Origin: Natronosporangium sp035305625
Lineage (GTDB): Bacteria; Actinomycetota; Actinomycetes; Mycobacteriales; Micromonosporaceae
Direction of reading: 5' to 3'
DNA length: 64,000 nucleotides
NCBI GenBank assembly: GCA_963809545.1
Contig: CAWEKD010000006.1
Span: 1-64,000, forward strand
Shown here piece by piece: positions 25,970 to 34,636 of the stretch. Position 1 is the stretch's first letter. Each line of letters opens with the position of its first letter. Both the position numbers and the translations under genes were made by a program. The notes beneath the pieces are model-generated. The model worked only from the letters and a program-made list of their open reading frames with translations. It did not search any database and had not been told where the DNA came from.

Positions 25970-26655
25970 CCGAACCCCTGGTTGTTGCCCAGCCCCAGTC
26001 CCCAGGCGTACAGGGCGGTGAGGAGCGTGGGGTCGCCGGCGAGTCGGGCGGTCATGGTCGCCCCGTGCCGGTAGGCCTTGTTGACCCAGAAGCGCCGCAT
26101 CGGGCCGGCGTCCAGGACGTCCACCTCGACCTCGGTGGGTAGTGACAGCAGGTCCGCCTTGTGGCGCAGGTTGTGTAGCAGCAGGGTGGTGAACTCGGGA
26201 TGATCGGGGGCGAGGTATCGATCCCCTTGCTTGATCAGCACCGGGGTCGTGGTGGTGACGGTGATTTCGCCTTTCTCTGTCTCGCTCGGGGGCTGTTCCA
26301 AGGCCACACCTTTGACCGCGAGGTCGGTGCGCCCCCAGCGGAGATGGGTCCGCCCGGCCAGGCCGGCCAGCAGCGCCGCCGCGACCTGGGGGACCGGGGA
26401 GCCGAACCAGATCGACCCGTTCGGCGAGGTGGTGTAGCGGCCTTTGACACGGGGAGCACCTCGGAACACCGGGCTGGACATGCCGAGCGGGCGGAGTTGG
26501 TGACCGGCCCAGCCGTGGTCATGTAGTTGGGTGGCCAGCGCCGGATCCGCGCCGGCGATCAGGTCGTACGCCACCGCGCGGGCGGGGCTGAACACGTCCT
26601 CCCATGCCAGTTCGCTGGCGCTGGTGGAGACATCTACCCGGAAGCGCATGACCAC
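25957..26655 (-). CDS. cas6: CRISPR RNA processing enzyme Cas6
   Basis: 232 residues (230 if ATG 26649 rather than GTG 26655 is used). The C-terminal glycine-rich loop GLGLGNNQGFGW is diagnostic for Cas6, and MRFRVDV is a usual first strand. It cuts the array transcript inside the repeat, leaving an 8-base 5' handle (ATCGCAAC). It is the first gene of the operon, downstream of a 240-base AT-enriched region that should hold the promoter. Confidence 0.95.
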   Translation of the reverse strand: MVMRFRVDVSTSASELAWEDVFSPARAVAYDLIAGADPALATQLHDHGWAGHQLRPLGMSSPVFRGAPRVKGRYTTSPNGSIWFGSPVPQVAAALLAGLAGRTHLRWGRTDLAVKGVALEQPPSETEKGEITVTTTTPVLIKQGDRYLAPDHPEFTTLLLHNLRHKADLLSLPTEVEVDVLDAGPMRRFWVNKAYRHGATMTARLAGDPTLLTALYAWGLGLGNNQGFGWLR

Positions 26656-26897
26656 CCACTCTCGATTCAGATGTGTTTCTTGATCACAAGATCTTCGGCG
26701 AAGATCCTTATTAACAGATCGCCTCGTGGGTAACAGTGAAACTTACTACATGGACCCGCTGTCGACCACTGTCGATCATCCGATTTTTAACTGGTCTGTT
26801 TGGGTGATGCGCTGTTGAGGCAAACAGCCTCGCCCGGCGCCCCTCAGGGGAGGATGGCGAGAACTGTCTGGCAGTGAACCTGCCACCGGGCCGAGAA
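26656..26897 (-). promoter_or_regulatory. Likely promoter region of the cas operon
   Basis: The interval between cas6 and array 2 is clearly richer in A/T near cas6 (for example AAGATCCTTATTAACAG at about 26701-26717). No gene is seen. It carries the only upstream space for an operon of eight overlapping genes. Confidence 0.5.
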
Positions 26898-28237
26898 GAT
26901 GCGATCCCTCTAGGGCTGATGACGACCGGTCCCCACACATCAGACGGTGCCCGCCCGGGTCAGTTGCGATCCCTCTAGGGCTGATGACGACGAGTGTGCG
27001 GGTAGGGAAGCATGGCTCGCCGCCCGGATGTTGTGATCCCTCTAGGGGTGATGACGACGCCTGAGGGCGCGTACCAGGTGTGGCTGCGGCTGACGTTGCG
27101 ATCCCTCTAGGGGTGATGACGACCGGCCGGCGACCGAGTCCGGAGCGCAGCGACGCGTTGCGATCCCTCTAGGGGTGATGACGACACGAGTCGCGGACAC
27201 TGCGCCGGCGGGCCGCTCGGTCACGTTGCGATCCCTCTAGGGGTGATGACGACCCGCACGTCGGACCGCGGACGACCAGGCGGCCGGCTGTTGCGATCCC
27301 TCTAGGGGTGATGACGACTGGCTCGGCGCCACAGTGCCGGCTGTACCGGCGCACGTTGCGATCCCTCTAGGGGTGATGACGACCGCGACGCTGCCGGCAG
27401 GCGTGCCCACTCGGCTGCCGGTTGCGATCCCTCTAGGGGTGATGACGACGTGTACCTGCGGTGGCTAGCTGCACAGCGCGCGTCGGGTTGCGATCCCTCT
27501 AGGGGTGATGACGACCTGCGGCGACCCGGCGCGGCCGCGGTCCTACCGAGCCACGCGCGTTGCGATCCCTCTAGGGGTGATGACGACCACCGGACGAGCT
27601 GTGGCAGCTGCACGCTGGCCGAGCCGCGTTGCGATCCCTCTAGGGGTGATGACGACATCGCCGGGCTGCTCGGCACTCGCGGAGTTGCGATCCCTCTAGG
27701 GGTGATGACGACGCGGTCTGCGGATCCGCCGACTGGCGCTGTTGCGATCCCTCTAGGGGTGATGACGACGCCGCCTGGCACTCGACGTGCATCGGCTCGC
27801 TCCGGTTGCGATCCCTCTAGGGGTGATGACGACCTGCAGTAGAGTTGCGATCCCTCTAGTGATGCGACGATCCGGCGCCGGCGCGTTGCGATCCCTCTAG
27901 GGGTGATGACGACACGCGCGCAGCGATGCCGTGCACGTCAGCGGGCTGGTTGCGATCCCTCTAGGGGTGATGACGACCACGCCAGTGGGCCGCACGCGCT
28001 GGTGATCCGGTGTTGCGATCCCTCTAGGGGTGATGACGACGCTGGCACCTGGTGCGTCGCTCGGCACCCGCCGTGCGCGTTGCGATCCCTCTAGGGGTGA
28101 TGACGACCTGGCACCCGCGTGGCGACGGCGGGCTCAGCGTGTTGCGATCCCTCTAGGGGTGATGACGACCGGACGAGTCTAGGCCAGCGTCTGCCCGGTG
28201 ACGTAGCGGTTGCGATCCCTCTAGGGGTGATGACGAC
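26898..28237 (-). CRISPR. Type I-B CRISPR array 2, 22 repeats
   Basis: Twenty-two 29-base repeats start between 26898 and 28209. The first two end CTGATGACGAC; the others end GTGATGACGAC. The one at 26898 has a mismatch at base 2 and 27030 has TTGTG for TTGCG. At 27834-27884 a 10-base spacer precedes a damaged repeat, a clear internal deletion. Spacers at 27657 and 27713 are only 27-28 bases. The leader is at the right end, so reading is on the minus strand, toward cas6. Confidence 0.98.
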
Positions 28238-28331
28238 GGCAAGATAACGGTCCAGGTCAGAGGCCAGAAATACGCCAGTTGATCATGTATTTTTGCAGCG
28301 GTCCGTCGGTTGTGCATCGCCGCAGGTCAGA
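28238..28331 (-). promoter_or_regulatory. CRISPR leader 2
   Basis: Counterpart of 18666-18759 with high similarity over 94 bases. The matching sequence stops about 180 bases short of the neighbouring CBS gene. No gene is seen between 28332 and 28512. Confidence 0.85.
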
Positions 28332-28512
28332 GGCTATGTCCAGGCCTCGGTTTCCCGGCCCTTCTTGTCAAGCCACCACGCCTGATATAGGCGCTTCGTT
28401 CCGCGCCATGCGGAGGCGTCCGTACCCGACCGGCGCTCGCCTCGACAGTAGCAGGTGGGTACGCCCCCACCAGCCGGGCAGCGGGAGGCGGCATCGAGTC
28501 GGGGTGGCGGCT

Positions 28513-29550
28513 TCACGCCCGGCGGGTGGCGTCCCGGATCTCCCCGACCAGTTCCTCCAGCACGTCCTCCAATGTGGCCACTCCGAGTAGTTGACCGCGG
28601 TTGTCCACTACCCGCGCCAGGTGCAGGCCGCGGCTCTGCATGGTGGCCAGTGCCCACCGCAGCGGGGCGTCCGCCTGCACGGTGGTCAGGGGGCGTAGGT
28701 GGTCGGACACCACGGTGGGGCCACCGTTGGGGGGATCGAGGAAGTCTTTCACGTGTACGTAGCCGACGAGTTCGTCGCCGGTGGCGGCCCGGACCGGGAA
28801 GCGGGAGAAGCCGGTGCGGACGCACAGTTGCTGCACGGTGTCGGTGTCGGCGGTCAGTGGCACGGTGACCAGTTCGTCGGTGGGGAGCACCACCCGGTCG
28901 ACGGTGCGTTGTTCGAAGTTGAGGGCGCCGGCCAGCAGGTGGTGTTCCTCAGGACCGAGCACCCCTTCCCGTCGGCTTTCGGCGATCATCCGGCTGACTT
29001 GGTCGGCGTCGTACGCCGACGCCACCTCTGGTTGGGGGCGGACGCCGCATAACCGCACCACGCCGTTGGCGGCCGCGTTCATGGTGACGATCACGGGGGT
29101 GAGGAGGGTGCTGATGCCGGCCAGGGGCGGGCCCAGCCACAGCGCGGCGCGTTCCGGGTCGGCGATGGCGAGGTTCTTCGGCACCATTTCGCCGAGCACC
29201 ATGTGCAGTCCGACCACGATCGCCAGCGCCACCACCAGCGCCACCGGGTGGGTGATGTCGCTGGGGAGGCCGACCCAGTCCAGTGGCCCTTCGATGAGCG
29301 CCGCCACCGCGGGTTCCCCGACCGCGCCTAGCCCTAGGGAGCATGCGGTGATGCCGAGCTGGGCGCAGGTCATCATCAGCACGACCCGTTCCATGGCGCG
29401 GAGGGTGATGCGGGCGGGGCGGGAGCCGGCGTCGGCGCGGGGTTCGATCTGGGAGCGGCGGGCGGAGATCAGGGCGAATTCGGCGCCGACGAAGAACGCG
29501 TTCAGTATCAGCAGCACCAGCGCCACCAGCAGCGCGCTCCCGGTGCTCAT
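28513..29550 (-). CDS. CorC/HlyC-family membrane protein with CBS domains (second gene)
   Basis: 345 residues. An N-terminal DUF21/CNNM membrane domain with about four helices (ALLVALVLLILNAFFVGAEFAL, MMTCAQLGITACSLGLGAVGEPA) is followed by a CBS pair (VDRVVLPTDELVTVPL, GFSRFPVRAATGDELVGYVHVKDFL, TLEDVLEELVGEI). Family members are linked to Mg/Co transport or membrane integrity. It overlaps the upstream paralogue by four bases (ATGA), so the two are co-translated and may form a heterodimer. It lacks the C-terminal CorC_HlyC domain found in the first gene. Confidence 0.88.
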   Translation of the reverse strand: MSTGSALLVALVLLILNAFFVGAEFALISARRSQIEPRADAGSRPARITLRAMERVVLMMTCAQLGITACSLGLGAVGEPAVAALIEGPLDWVGLPSDITHPVALVVALAIVVGLHMVLGEMVPKNLAIADPERAALWLGPPLAGISTLLTPVIVTMNAAANGVVRLCGVRPQPEVASAYDADQVSRMIAESRREGVLGPEEHHLLAGALNFEQRTVDRVVLPTDELVTVPLTADTDTVQQLCVRTGFSRFPVRAATGDELVGYVHVKDFLDPPNGGPTVVSDHLRPLTTVQADAPLRWALATMQSRGLHLARVVDNRGQLLGVATLEDVLEELVGEIRDATRRA

Positions 29551-30878
29551 GCGTTACCGTCCGGGTCGGACGCGGTGGGGTGGGTGGCCAGCCCGACCCG
29601 GTCGATCCGTCGACCGTCCATCCGCTCCACCGTCAGGTCCACTTCGTACCCGTTGGTGGTGATGGTGACGCGGTCGCCGACGCGGGCCATGCGGCCCAGG
29701 CGGTCCACCACCAGCCCGGCGAGGGTTTCGTACTGGGGGTCTTCCGGTAGCGGTACGTCGGTGACCGCGGTGACTTCGTCGACCCGCAGTAGCCCGGACA
29801 CGGACCAGCTGCCGTCGCGGCGGCGACGGGCGTGCCGGCCGGGGCGGTCGTATTCGTCGCTGATGTCGCCGACCAGTTCCTCCACCAGGTCTTCGAGGGT
29901 GACGACGCCGTCGGTGCCGCCGTGTTCGTCGATCACCACCGCCATCTGTAGTCCCCGCCCGCGGAGTTGGGCGAGTAGCGGGTCGAGTTCCAGGCTGCCG
30001 GGCACCAGCAGCGGGGGCACCATCACGTGCCGGACGCGTTGGTGGGGGCGCTGGTCGGCCGGCACTGTGAGGGCGTGTTTGACGTGGACGAGTCCGGTGA
30101 CGTCGTCTACGCCTTCCCCGAGGACCGGGAATCGGGAGTGGCCGGTGCGGCGGGCCAGATCGAGGATGGCGGTCACGGGCTGGTCTTCCCGCAGGAACCG
30201 TACCCGGGGGCGGGGGGTCATCACGTCTTCGGCGGTGCGGTTGCCGAACGCCAGTGATCGGGTCACCAGCCAGGCGGTGGGGCGGGGCAGGGTGCCTTGG
30301 GCGGCGGAGTGGCGCACCACCGCGACGAGTTCTTGCGGGGTGTGGCTGGCGCGTAGTTCTTCCCGGGGGGTGATGCCGACCGCCCGGACCAGCCGGTTGG
30401 CGGCCCCGTTCAGGAGGTGGATCAGGGGGCGGGTGAGGGTGGTGAAGCCGCGCTGCCAGTTGATCACCGCCATGGTCACCGGGAGGGGGCGGGCGATCGC
30501 CAGGTTCTTCGGCACCAGCTCCCCGAAGATCATTTGGAGGATGGTGGCGAGCAGCAGCGCGAGGGCGACCGCGGCGGCGGCCGCGGCGGCGGGGGTGAGG
30601 CCGGTGTCTTGGAGGGGGCCGCGGAGCAGGGCGGCGAGGCCGGGTTCGGTGAGGTAGCCGACGATCAGGCTGGTGGCGGTGATGCCGAGTTGGGCGCCGG
30701 ACAGTTGGGTGGACAGTTCTCGGCGGGCGGCCAGTACTCGGCGGGCGCCGCGGTCGCCTCGGTCGATGGCCTGGGTGAGGCTGGTGTGGTCGACGGTGAC
30801 CAGCCCGAATTCGGCCGCGACGAACAGGGCGTTGGCGGCGATCAGCAGCACGATCGCCGCCAGGAGCAGCCACTCCAT
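29547..30878 (-). CDS. CorC/HlyC-family membrane protein with CBS domains (first gene)
   Basis: 443 residues. DUF21/CNNM membrane domain (LLAAIVLLIAANALFVAAEFGLV, LSGAQLGITATSLIVGYLTEPG), a central CBS pair (VMTPRPRVRFL, GHSRFPVLGEGVDDVTGLVHVKHAL, DGVVTLEDLVEELVGDI) and a C-terminal CorC_HlyC domain (GSWSVSGLLRVDEVTAV, ETLAGLVVDRLGRM). Probably an ion transporter or its regulator. First of a two-gene operon. Confidence 0.9.
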   Translation of the reverse strand: MEWLLLAAIVLLIAANALFVAAEFGLVTVDHTSLTQAIDRGDRGARRVLAARRELSTQLSGAQLGITATSLIVGYLTEPGLAALLRGPLQDTGLTPAAAAAAAVALALLLATILQMIFGELVPKNLAIARPLPVTMAVINWQRGFTTLTRPLIHLLNGAANRLVRAVGITPREELRASHTPQELVAVVRHSAAQGTLPRPTAWLVTRSLAFGNRTAEDVMTPRPRVRFLREDQPVTAILDLARRTGHSRFPVLGEGVDDVTGLVHVKHALTVPADQRPHQRVRHVMVPPLLVPGSLELDPLLAQLRGRGLQMAVVIDEHGGTDGVVTLEDLVEELVGDISDEYDRPGRHARRRRDGSWSVSGLLRVDEVTAVTDVPLPEDPQYETLAGLVVDRLGRMARVGDRVTITTNGYEVDLTVERMDGRRIDRVGLATHPTASDPDGNA

Positions 30879-30910
30879 CGGCTATGTCCAGTAGGCCGGA
30901 AAAATCACTG

Positions 30911-32644
30911 TTAGGCCAGTATATGGCTGGCGGCCTCCAGGTCAGCCAGAAGTTGCTGGAACCGGCCGGCTCCCTGCACCGGATAGGCCCAGCCACTGCT
31001 GGCCTCCACCAACCGGGTTTCGGGGAGCTCCAGCCAGTCCAGGATCCGGTCGGTCTCCTCGGCGGTGGCGCACGGGGTCGGCCCCTGCCCGCCGGTGACG
31101 GTCTCGGCGGTGGCCACCACCTGCGCCAGCACCTGCCGGGGTGGGGTACGGGGCGGGGCGTAGCCGGCGCCGGCGAGCCGGCCGTGCCGGACCACCGCCA
31201 ACTCCCACCCGCCGCCGGCGGGGCGGGCCGCCGCCAGGTGGGCGATCCGGATCAGGCTGGTCCGCCGCTGCTGCCGGACGCAGGCCCGCAGCAGGGCGGT
31301 CAGCCGCTGCCGGACCGTGGCCGCCTGCTCGTAGCGCTGGGCGTGGGCGAGCCGCGCCAACCGGGCCTGCAGCGCGTCCACCAGCTGCTGCGGGTCGCCG
31401 GTGAACGCCGCCCGTACCGCGGCGGCCGCCCGGTGGTCGTACTCGGCCACGGTCACCTCGTGCTGGCAGGGGGCGAGGCAGCGGCCCAGTTCGGCCAGCA
31501 CGCAGGCGGGGCTGGTGCGGCGGGTGGACAGGCGGGTGGTGCACTGCCGCAGCGGCACCGCGTCGTGGATGGCGGCGGCCACCAGTTCGGCGGTGCGGCG
31601 GCGGTGGAACGGCCCCAGGTAGGCGGCCTGGTCGGGGTCGGCGGTGACGGTGCGCACCAGCGACAGTCGGGGGTACGGCTCGGCGGTCAGCTTCAGCCAC
31701 CACACCCGTTCCGGGTGGCGGGAGCGCCGGTTGTACGGGGGATTGTGGGCGGCGATCAGCCGGAGTTCCCGGATCTGCGCCTCCAGCGCGTGGGCGCACT
31801 CGATCGTCTCCAGCCGCTCCGCGGCGGCCAGCATCTCGGTGATCCGGGGCCGCCGCTCGGCACTGGTGAAGTAGCTGCGTACCCGGGTGGCGAGGTCGCC
31901 GGAGGTGCCCACGTACAGCACCCGGTCGTCCGCGCCTCGGAACAGATAGACCCCGGGGGCGTGCGGCACTCCCTCGGCGAGGAACCGTTTGCGGCGCTGC
32001 ACCGGGTGTACCGCGGCCACGAACTCCAGGGTGTCCCGCAGGGTGGTCACCCCGTACGAGCCGAGCCGGCCGAGCAGGGCGTGGAGCACCTCGACGGTGG
32101 CGCGGGCGTCGTCCAGGGCCCGGTGTGCGGGCCGGATCCGGGTGCCGAAGTGGGCGGCCAGGGTGGCCAGCCGGCGGTTGGGTACCTCGTCGGTGGTCAG
32201 CACCCGCCGGGCCAGCGCGACGGTGTCGAGCACCGGTGGGGCGGGCCATTCGTACCCGTGGGCGCGGCAGGCGGCCCGCAGGAACCCCACGTCGTAGGGG
32301 GCGTTGTGGGCGACGAACACCCCGCCGGCCAGGAACTCCAGCAGGCTGGGGAGCACCGCCGCCACTGGGGGCGCGTCGGCCACCATTTGTGGGGTCAGGC
32401 CGGTCAGCGCGGTGATGAACGCCGGGATCGGCTCTTCCGGGTTGACGAGGGTGGAGAACTCGCCGAGCACCTCGCCGCCGCGGACTTTCACCGCCCCGAT
32501 TTCGGTGATGCCGGCCCCGGAGGGGGAGCCGCCGGTGGTCTCCAGATCAACCACCACAAAGGTGACCTGCGAGAGGTCTACCTGTAGTGGGTCGTCGAGC
32601 GCGGCAAGCAGGCTTGGTTGCCAGGTGTGGGTGGGATCCGGCAC
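30911..32644 (-). CDS. DEDDh exonuclease fused to UvrC-type GIY-YIG domain
   Basis: 577 residues. Residues ~25-190 are a DnaQ-like 3'-5' exonuclease: VVVDLETTG (DxE), HNAPYDVGFL and HRALDDARAT (HxxxD). Residues ~215-300 are a GIY-YIG nuclease as in UvrC/Cho: PGVYLFRGADDRVLYVG, DLATRVRSYF. The C-terminal part has CVLAELGRCLAPCQHEV, a UvrC-like Cys region. This fusion is a known actinobacterial family, presumably in DNA repair. It is a single gene, divergent from 32808. Confidence 0.9.
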   Translation of the reverse strand: MPDPTHTWQPSLLAALDDPLQVDLSQVTFVVVDLETTGGSPSGAGITEIGAVKVRGGEVLGEFSTLVNPEEPIPAFITALTGLTPQMVADAPPVAAVLPSLLEFLAGGVFVAHNAPYDVGFLRAACRAHGYEWPAPPVLDTVALARRVLTTDEVPNRRLATLAAHFGTRIRPAHRALDDARATVEVLHALLGRLGSYGVTTLRDTLEFVAAVHPVQRRKRFLAEGVPHAPGVYLFRGADDRVLYVGTSGDLATRVRSYFTSAERRPRITEMLAAAERLETIECAHALEAQIRELRLIAAHNPPYNRRSRHPERVWWLKLTAEPYPRLSLVRTVTADPDQAAYLGPFHRRRTAELVAAAIHDAVPLRQCTTRLSTRRTSPACVLAELGRCLAPCQHEVTVAEYDHRAAAAVRAAFTGDPQQLVDALQARLARLAHAQRYEQAATVRQRLTALLRACVRQQRRTSLIRIAHLAAARPAGGGWELAVVRHGRLAGAGYAPPRTPPRQVLAQVVATAETVTGGQGPTPCATAEETDRILDWLELPETRLVEASSGWAYPVQGAGRFQQLLADLEAASHILA

Positions 32645-32807
32645 CCCGGCAGGCTAGCGGTCGGGTGTGACGGCGGGTTTCCGGCCCCGCGGGTTCTCAC
32701 CCGGACCGGGGGAGCCGCCACCCTGCCTTACTTCGACATGTCTCAATATTGCCAGCGTGGTCGCGGTACCGTGGACTGGAAGCACCGGGTCGGTCAAAGG
32801 AGCCACC

Positions 32808-32939
32808 ATGGATGTCACCCGCCTCGTGTGTGGTGTGGTCGCCGCCGGCGACCCACCCCACGCCGCCGGCACCTACTGTGACGTCGCCAGTGGCGCGTGG
32901 GTTTCCCCTCGTCGACGTGGATCTCGGGAATCGTGGTGA
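32808..32939 (+). CDS. Small hypothetical protein, 43 aa
   Basis: ATG preceded by AAAGGAGCCACC, an excellent ribosome site. The product (MDVTRLVCGVVAAGDPPHAAG and then YCDVASGAW) has two Cys and a basic end (SPRRRGSRESW). Its TGA overlaps a GTG start of the next gene (GTGA), so it may be a leader peptide coupling translation of the kinase, or a small protein in its own right. No family recognised. Confidence 0.5.
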   Translation: MDVTRLVCGVVAAGDPPHAAGTYCDVASGAWVSPRRRGSRESW

Positions 32940-33457
32940 CGGGTCGGCCGGTGGTGCTGCTGGGGCTGATGGGCGCCGGCAAGACCAGCGTGGGGCGCCG
33001 GGTGGCCGCCGCGCTGGCGCGTCCGTTCTGGGACAGTGACGAGAAGTTGACCGCCCGGTACGGCGCCACCGCCGCCGAACAACACCGGACCGTGGGGGAG
33101 GCCGTTCTGCACGCGCGGGAAGCCGCGCTGCTGCGCGAGGCGGTCGCCGCCCGCCCGGCGCCGGTGGTGGCCGCGGCCGCCAGCGTGGTCGAAGATCCGG
33201 GCACGGTGGCGGCGCTGGCCCAGGCGTACGTGGTGTGGCTGAACGCGCCGCCGGAGGTGTTGGCGTCCCGGGTGGCCGCCTCCGCCGCGGATCACCGCCC
33301 GCGGTTCCGGACCGACCTGGTGGCGCAGTTTCAGGAGCAGTACGACCGGCGCGGCGCCCGGCTGCGGCAACTGGCCGACCTGGTGGTCGACGTCAGTCGC
33401 CGCCGCCCGCCGCAGGTCGCCGCCACCGTGCTGGCCGCGGTCAGGCGTACTCCTTGA
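32936..33457 (+). CDS. Shikimate kinase-like P-loop kinase
   Basis: About 173 residues from GTG 32936 (or GTG 32933). P-loop LLGLMGAGKTSVGRRVA, then WDSDEKLTARYG, a degenerate RExxL helix and a RFRTDLVAQF lid region. Length and order match shikimate kinase (shikimate to shikimate-3-phosphate). The usual Gly-Gly-Gly after the fourth strand is replaced by AAAASVVED, so substrate could differ; gluconate kinase-like proteins are an alternative. No other aromatic pathway gene lies nearby. Confidence 0.65.
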   Translation: MTGRPVVLLGLMGAGKTSVGRRVAAALARPFWDSDEKLTARYGATAAEQHRTVGEAVLHAREAALLREAVAARPAPVVAAAASVVEDPGTVAALAQAYVVWLNAPPEVLASRVAASAADHRPRFRTDLVAQFQEQYDRRGARLRQLADLVVDVSRRRPPQVAATVLAAVRRTP

Positions 33458-34589
33458 ACAGCTCCTCCCGCAGCCGCCCCAGGGACGCCTTCAGCAGCCG
33501 GGACACGTGCATCTGCGACACCCCGGTGGATTCGGCGATCTGCGACTGGGTCATGTTGCCGTAGAACCGCATGGTGAGGATCCGCTGCTCCCGCTCGGGT
33601 AGCTGCGAGATCAGCGCCGGTAGGGCCGCCCGGTCCTCCACCGCGTCCAGGTCGGGGTCGTTGCCCCCGACCAGGTCCGCCAGCGTCACCCCGTCCTCGT
33701 CCCCGACCGGGGTGGACAGCGGTACCGACTGGTAGGCCTGGGCCGCCTCGATCGCCTCCAGCACCTGCTCGGTGGTGACGTTCAGATGCTCCGCCAGCTC
33801 GGCGGCGCTGGGGGAGCGGCCCAGTTTCTGGGACAGCTCGTCCCGGGCGGTGTTGAGCGCCAGCCGCATCTCCTTGTGGCGGCGCGGCACGCTCATCGAC
33901 CAGGTCCGGTCCCGGAAGTGGCGGCGCAACTCACCCAGGATCGTGGGCTTGGCGTAGGCCACGAACTCCCGTCCCCGCCCCGGGTCGTAACCGTCCACCG
34001 CCTTGATCAGGCCCACCATCGCCACCTGGTGCAGGTCGTCGAAGGGCTCCCCGCGGTGGGTGAACCGCCGCGCCAGTGCGGTGGCCAGGGGCGTGCAGGC
34101 CGCCACCACCCGGTCGCGGATCTGGGTGCGTTCCCGGCTGCCGGGAGGAAGCTGGCTCATGGTGTCCAGGAGGAACACCACCAGCTCGTCGGAGGTGCCG
34201 TCCTCGTCGGGGTTCAGATCGGTCGGCCCGCCCGGCACCGTCCCCGCCGACCAGCCGGAGGACAGACCGATCCCGGCGTCGTACACCCCCAGCCGTTTGG
34301 CCACTCCCGCGGTCTCCAGTACCTCCAGCACGATGCCGGAGGCGCCGGTCACCCGCAGAGTGCAGCCGGCCGGCCCGGTCTGATTGCTGACCTGTACCAG
34401 AGTGCCAATCGCGGTGGCATCCAGGAAATGCACCGCGGATACGTCCACCACCAGGTCGTGGCCGGGCTCCGTCATCGCCGACAGCAGCGCGTCCCGAAGC
34501 CGCGGGGTCGAGGCAAGATCGAGTTCGCCTTCGATTACGAACCGATATTCTGATCCGTCGTGCCGCATCTCAATGCGTAGGTCATGCAT
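33441..34589 (-). CDS. SigB/SigF-type sigma factor with N-terminal STAS domain
   Basis: 382 residues. Residues ~1-100 form a STAS domain as in anti-sigma factor antagonists (YRFVIEGELDLAST, VVDVSAVHFLDATAIGTLVQV; the usual Ser site reads DATAIG with Thr/Ala). An acidic linker leads to a complete group 3 sigma factor: region 2 (GEPFDDLHQVAMVGLIKAVDGYDPGRG, FVAYAKPTILGELRRHFRDRTW), region 3 (AELAEHLNVTTEQVLEA) and region 4 (LPEREQRILTMRFYGNMTQSQIAESTGVSQMHVSRLL). It directs RNA polymerase to stress-type promoters. The fusion suggests regulation in cis by the neighbouring kinase. Confidence 0.92.
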   Translation of the reverse strand: MHDLRIEMRHDGSEYRFVIEGELDLASTPRLRDALLSAMTEPGHDLVVDVSAVHFLDATAIGTLVQVSNQTGPAGCTLRVTGASGIVLEVLETAGVAKRLGVYDAGIGLSSGWSAGTVPGGPTDLNPDEDGTSDELVVFLLDTMSQLPPGSRERTQIRDRVVAACTPLATALARRFTHRGEPFDDLHQVAMVGLIKAVDGYDPGRGREFVAYAKPTILGELRRHFRDRTWSMSVPRRHKEMRLALNTARDELSQKLGRSPSAAELAEHLNVTTEQVLEAIEAAQAYQSVPLSTPVGDEDGVTLADLVGGNDPDLDAVEDRAALPALISQLPEREQRILTMRFYGNMTQSQIAESTGVSQMHVSRLLKASLGRLREELFKEYA

Positions 34590-34636
34590 GAGATCGCCCC
34601 CGTGAAACCTAGCCGGCAGACCTTTTGCCAGAGTTA

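Noticed and set aside
18767..26655. Type I-C or I-G classification of the cas operon
   Set aside because: Cas8 has the Cst1 CxxC-CxxC pattern, a separate cas6 is present and Cas5 is of Tneap type, which fits I-B.
27042..28094. Frames across array 2
   Set aside because: Same reason: recurring repeat-derived peptide (CDPSRGDD).
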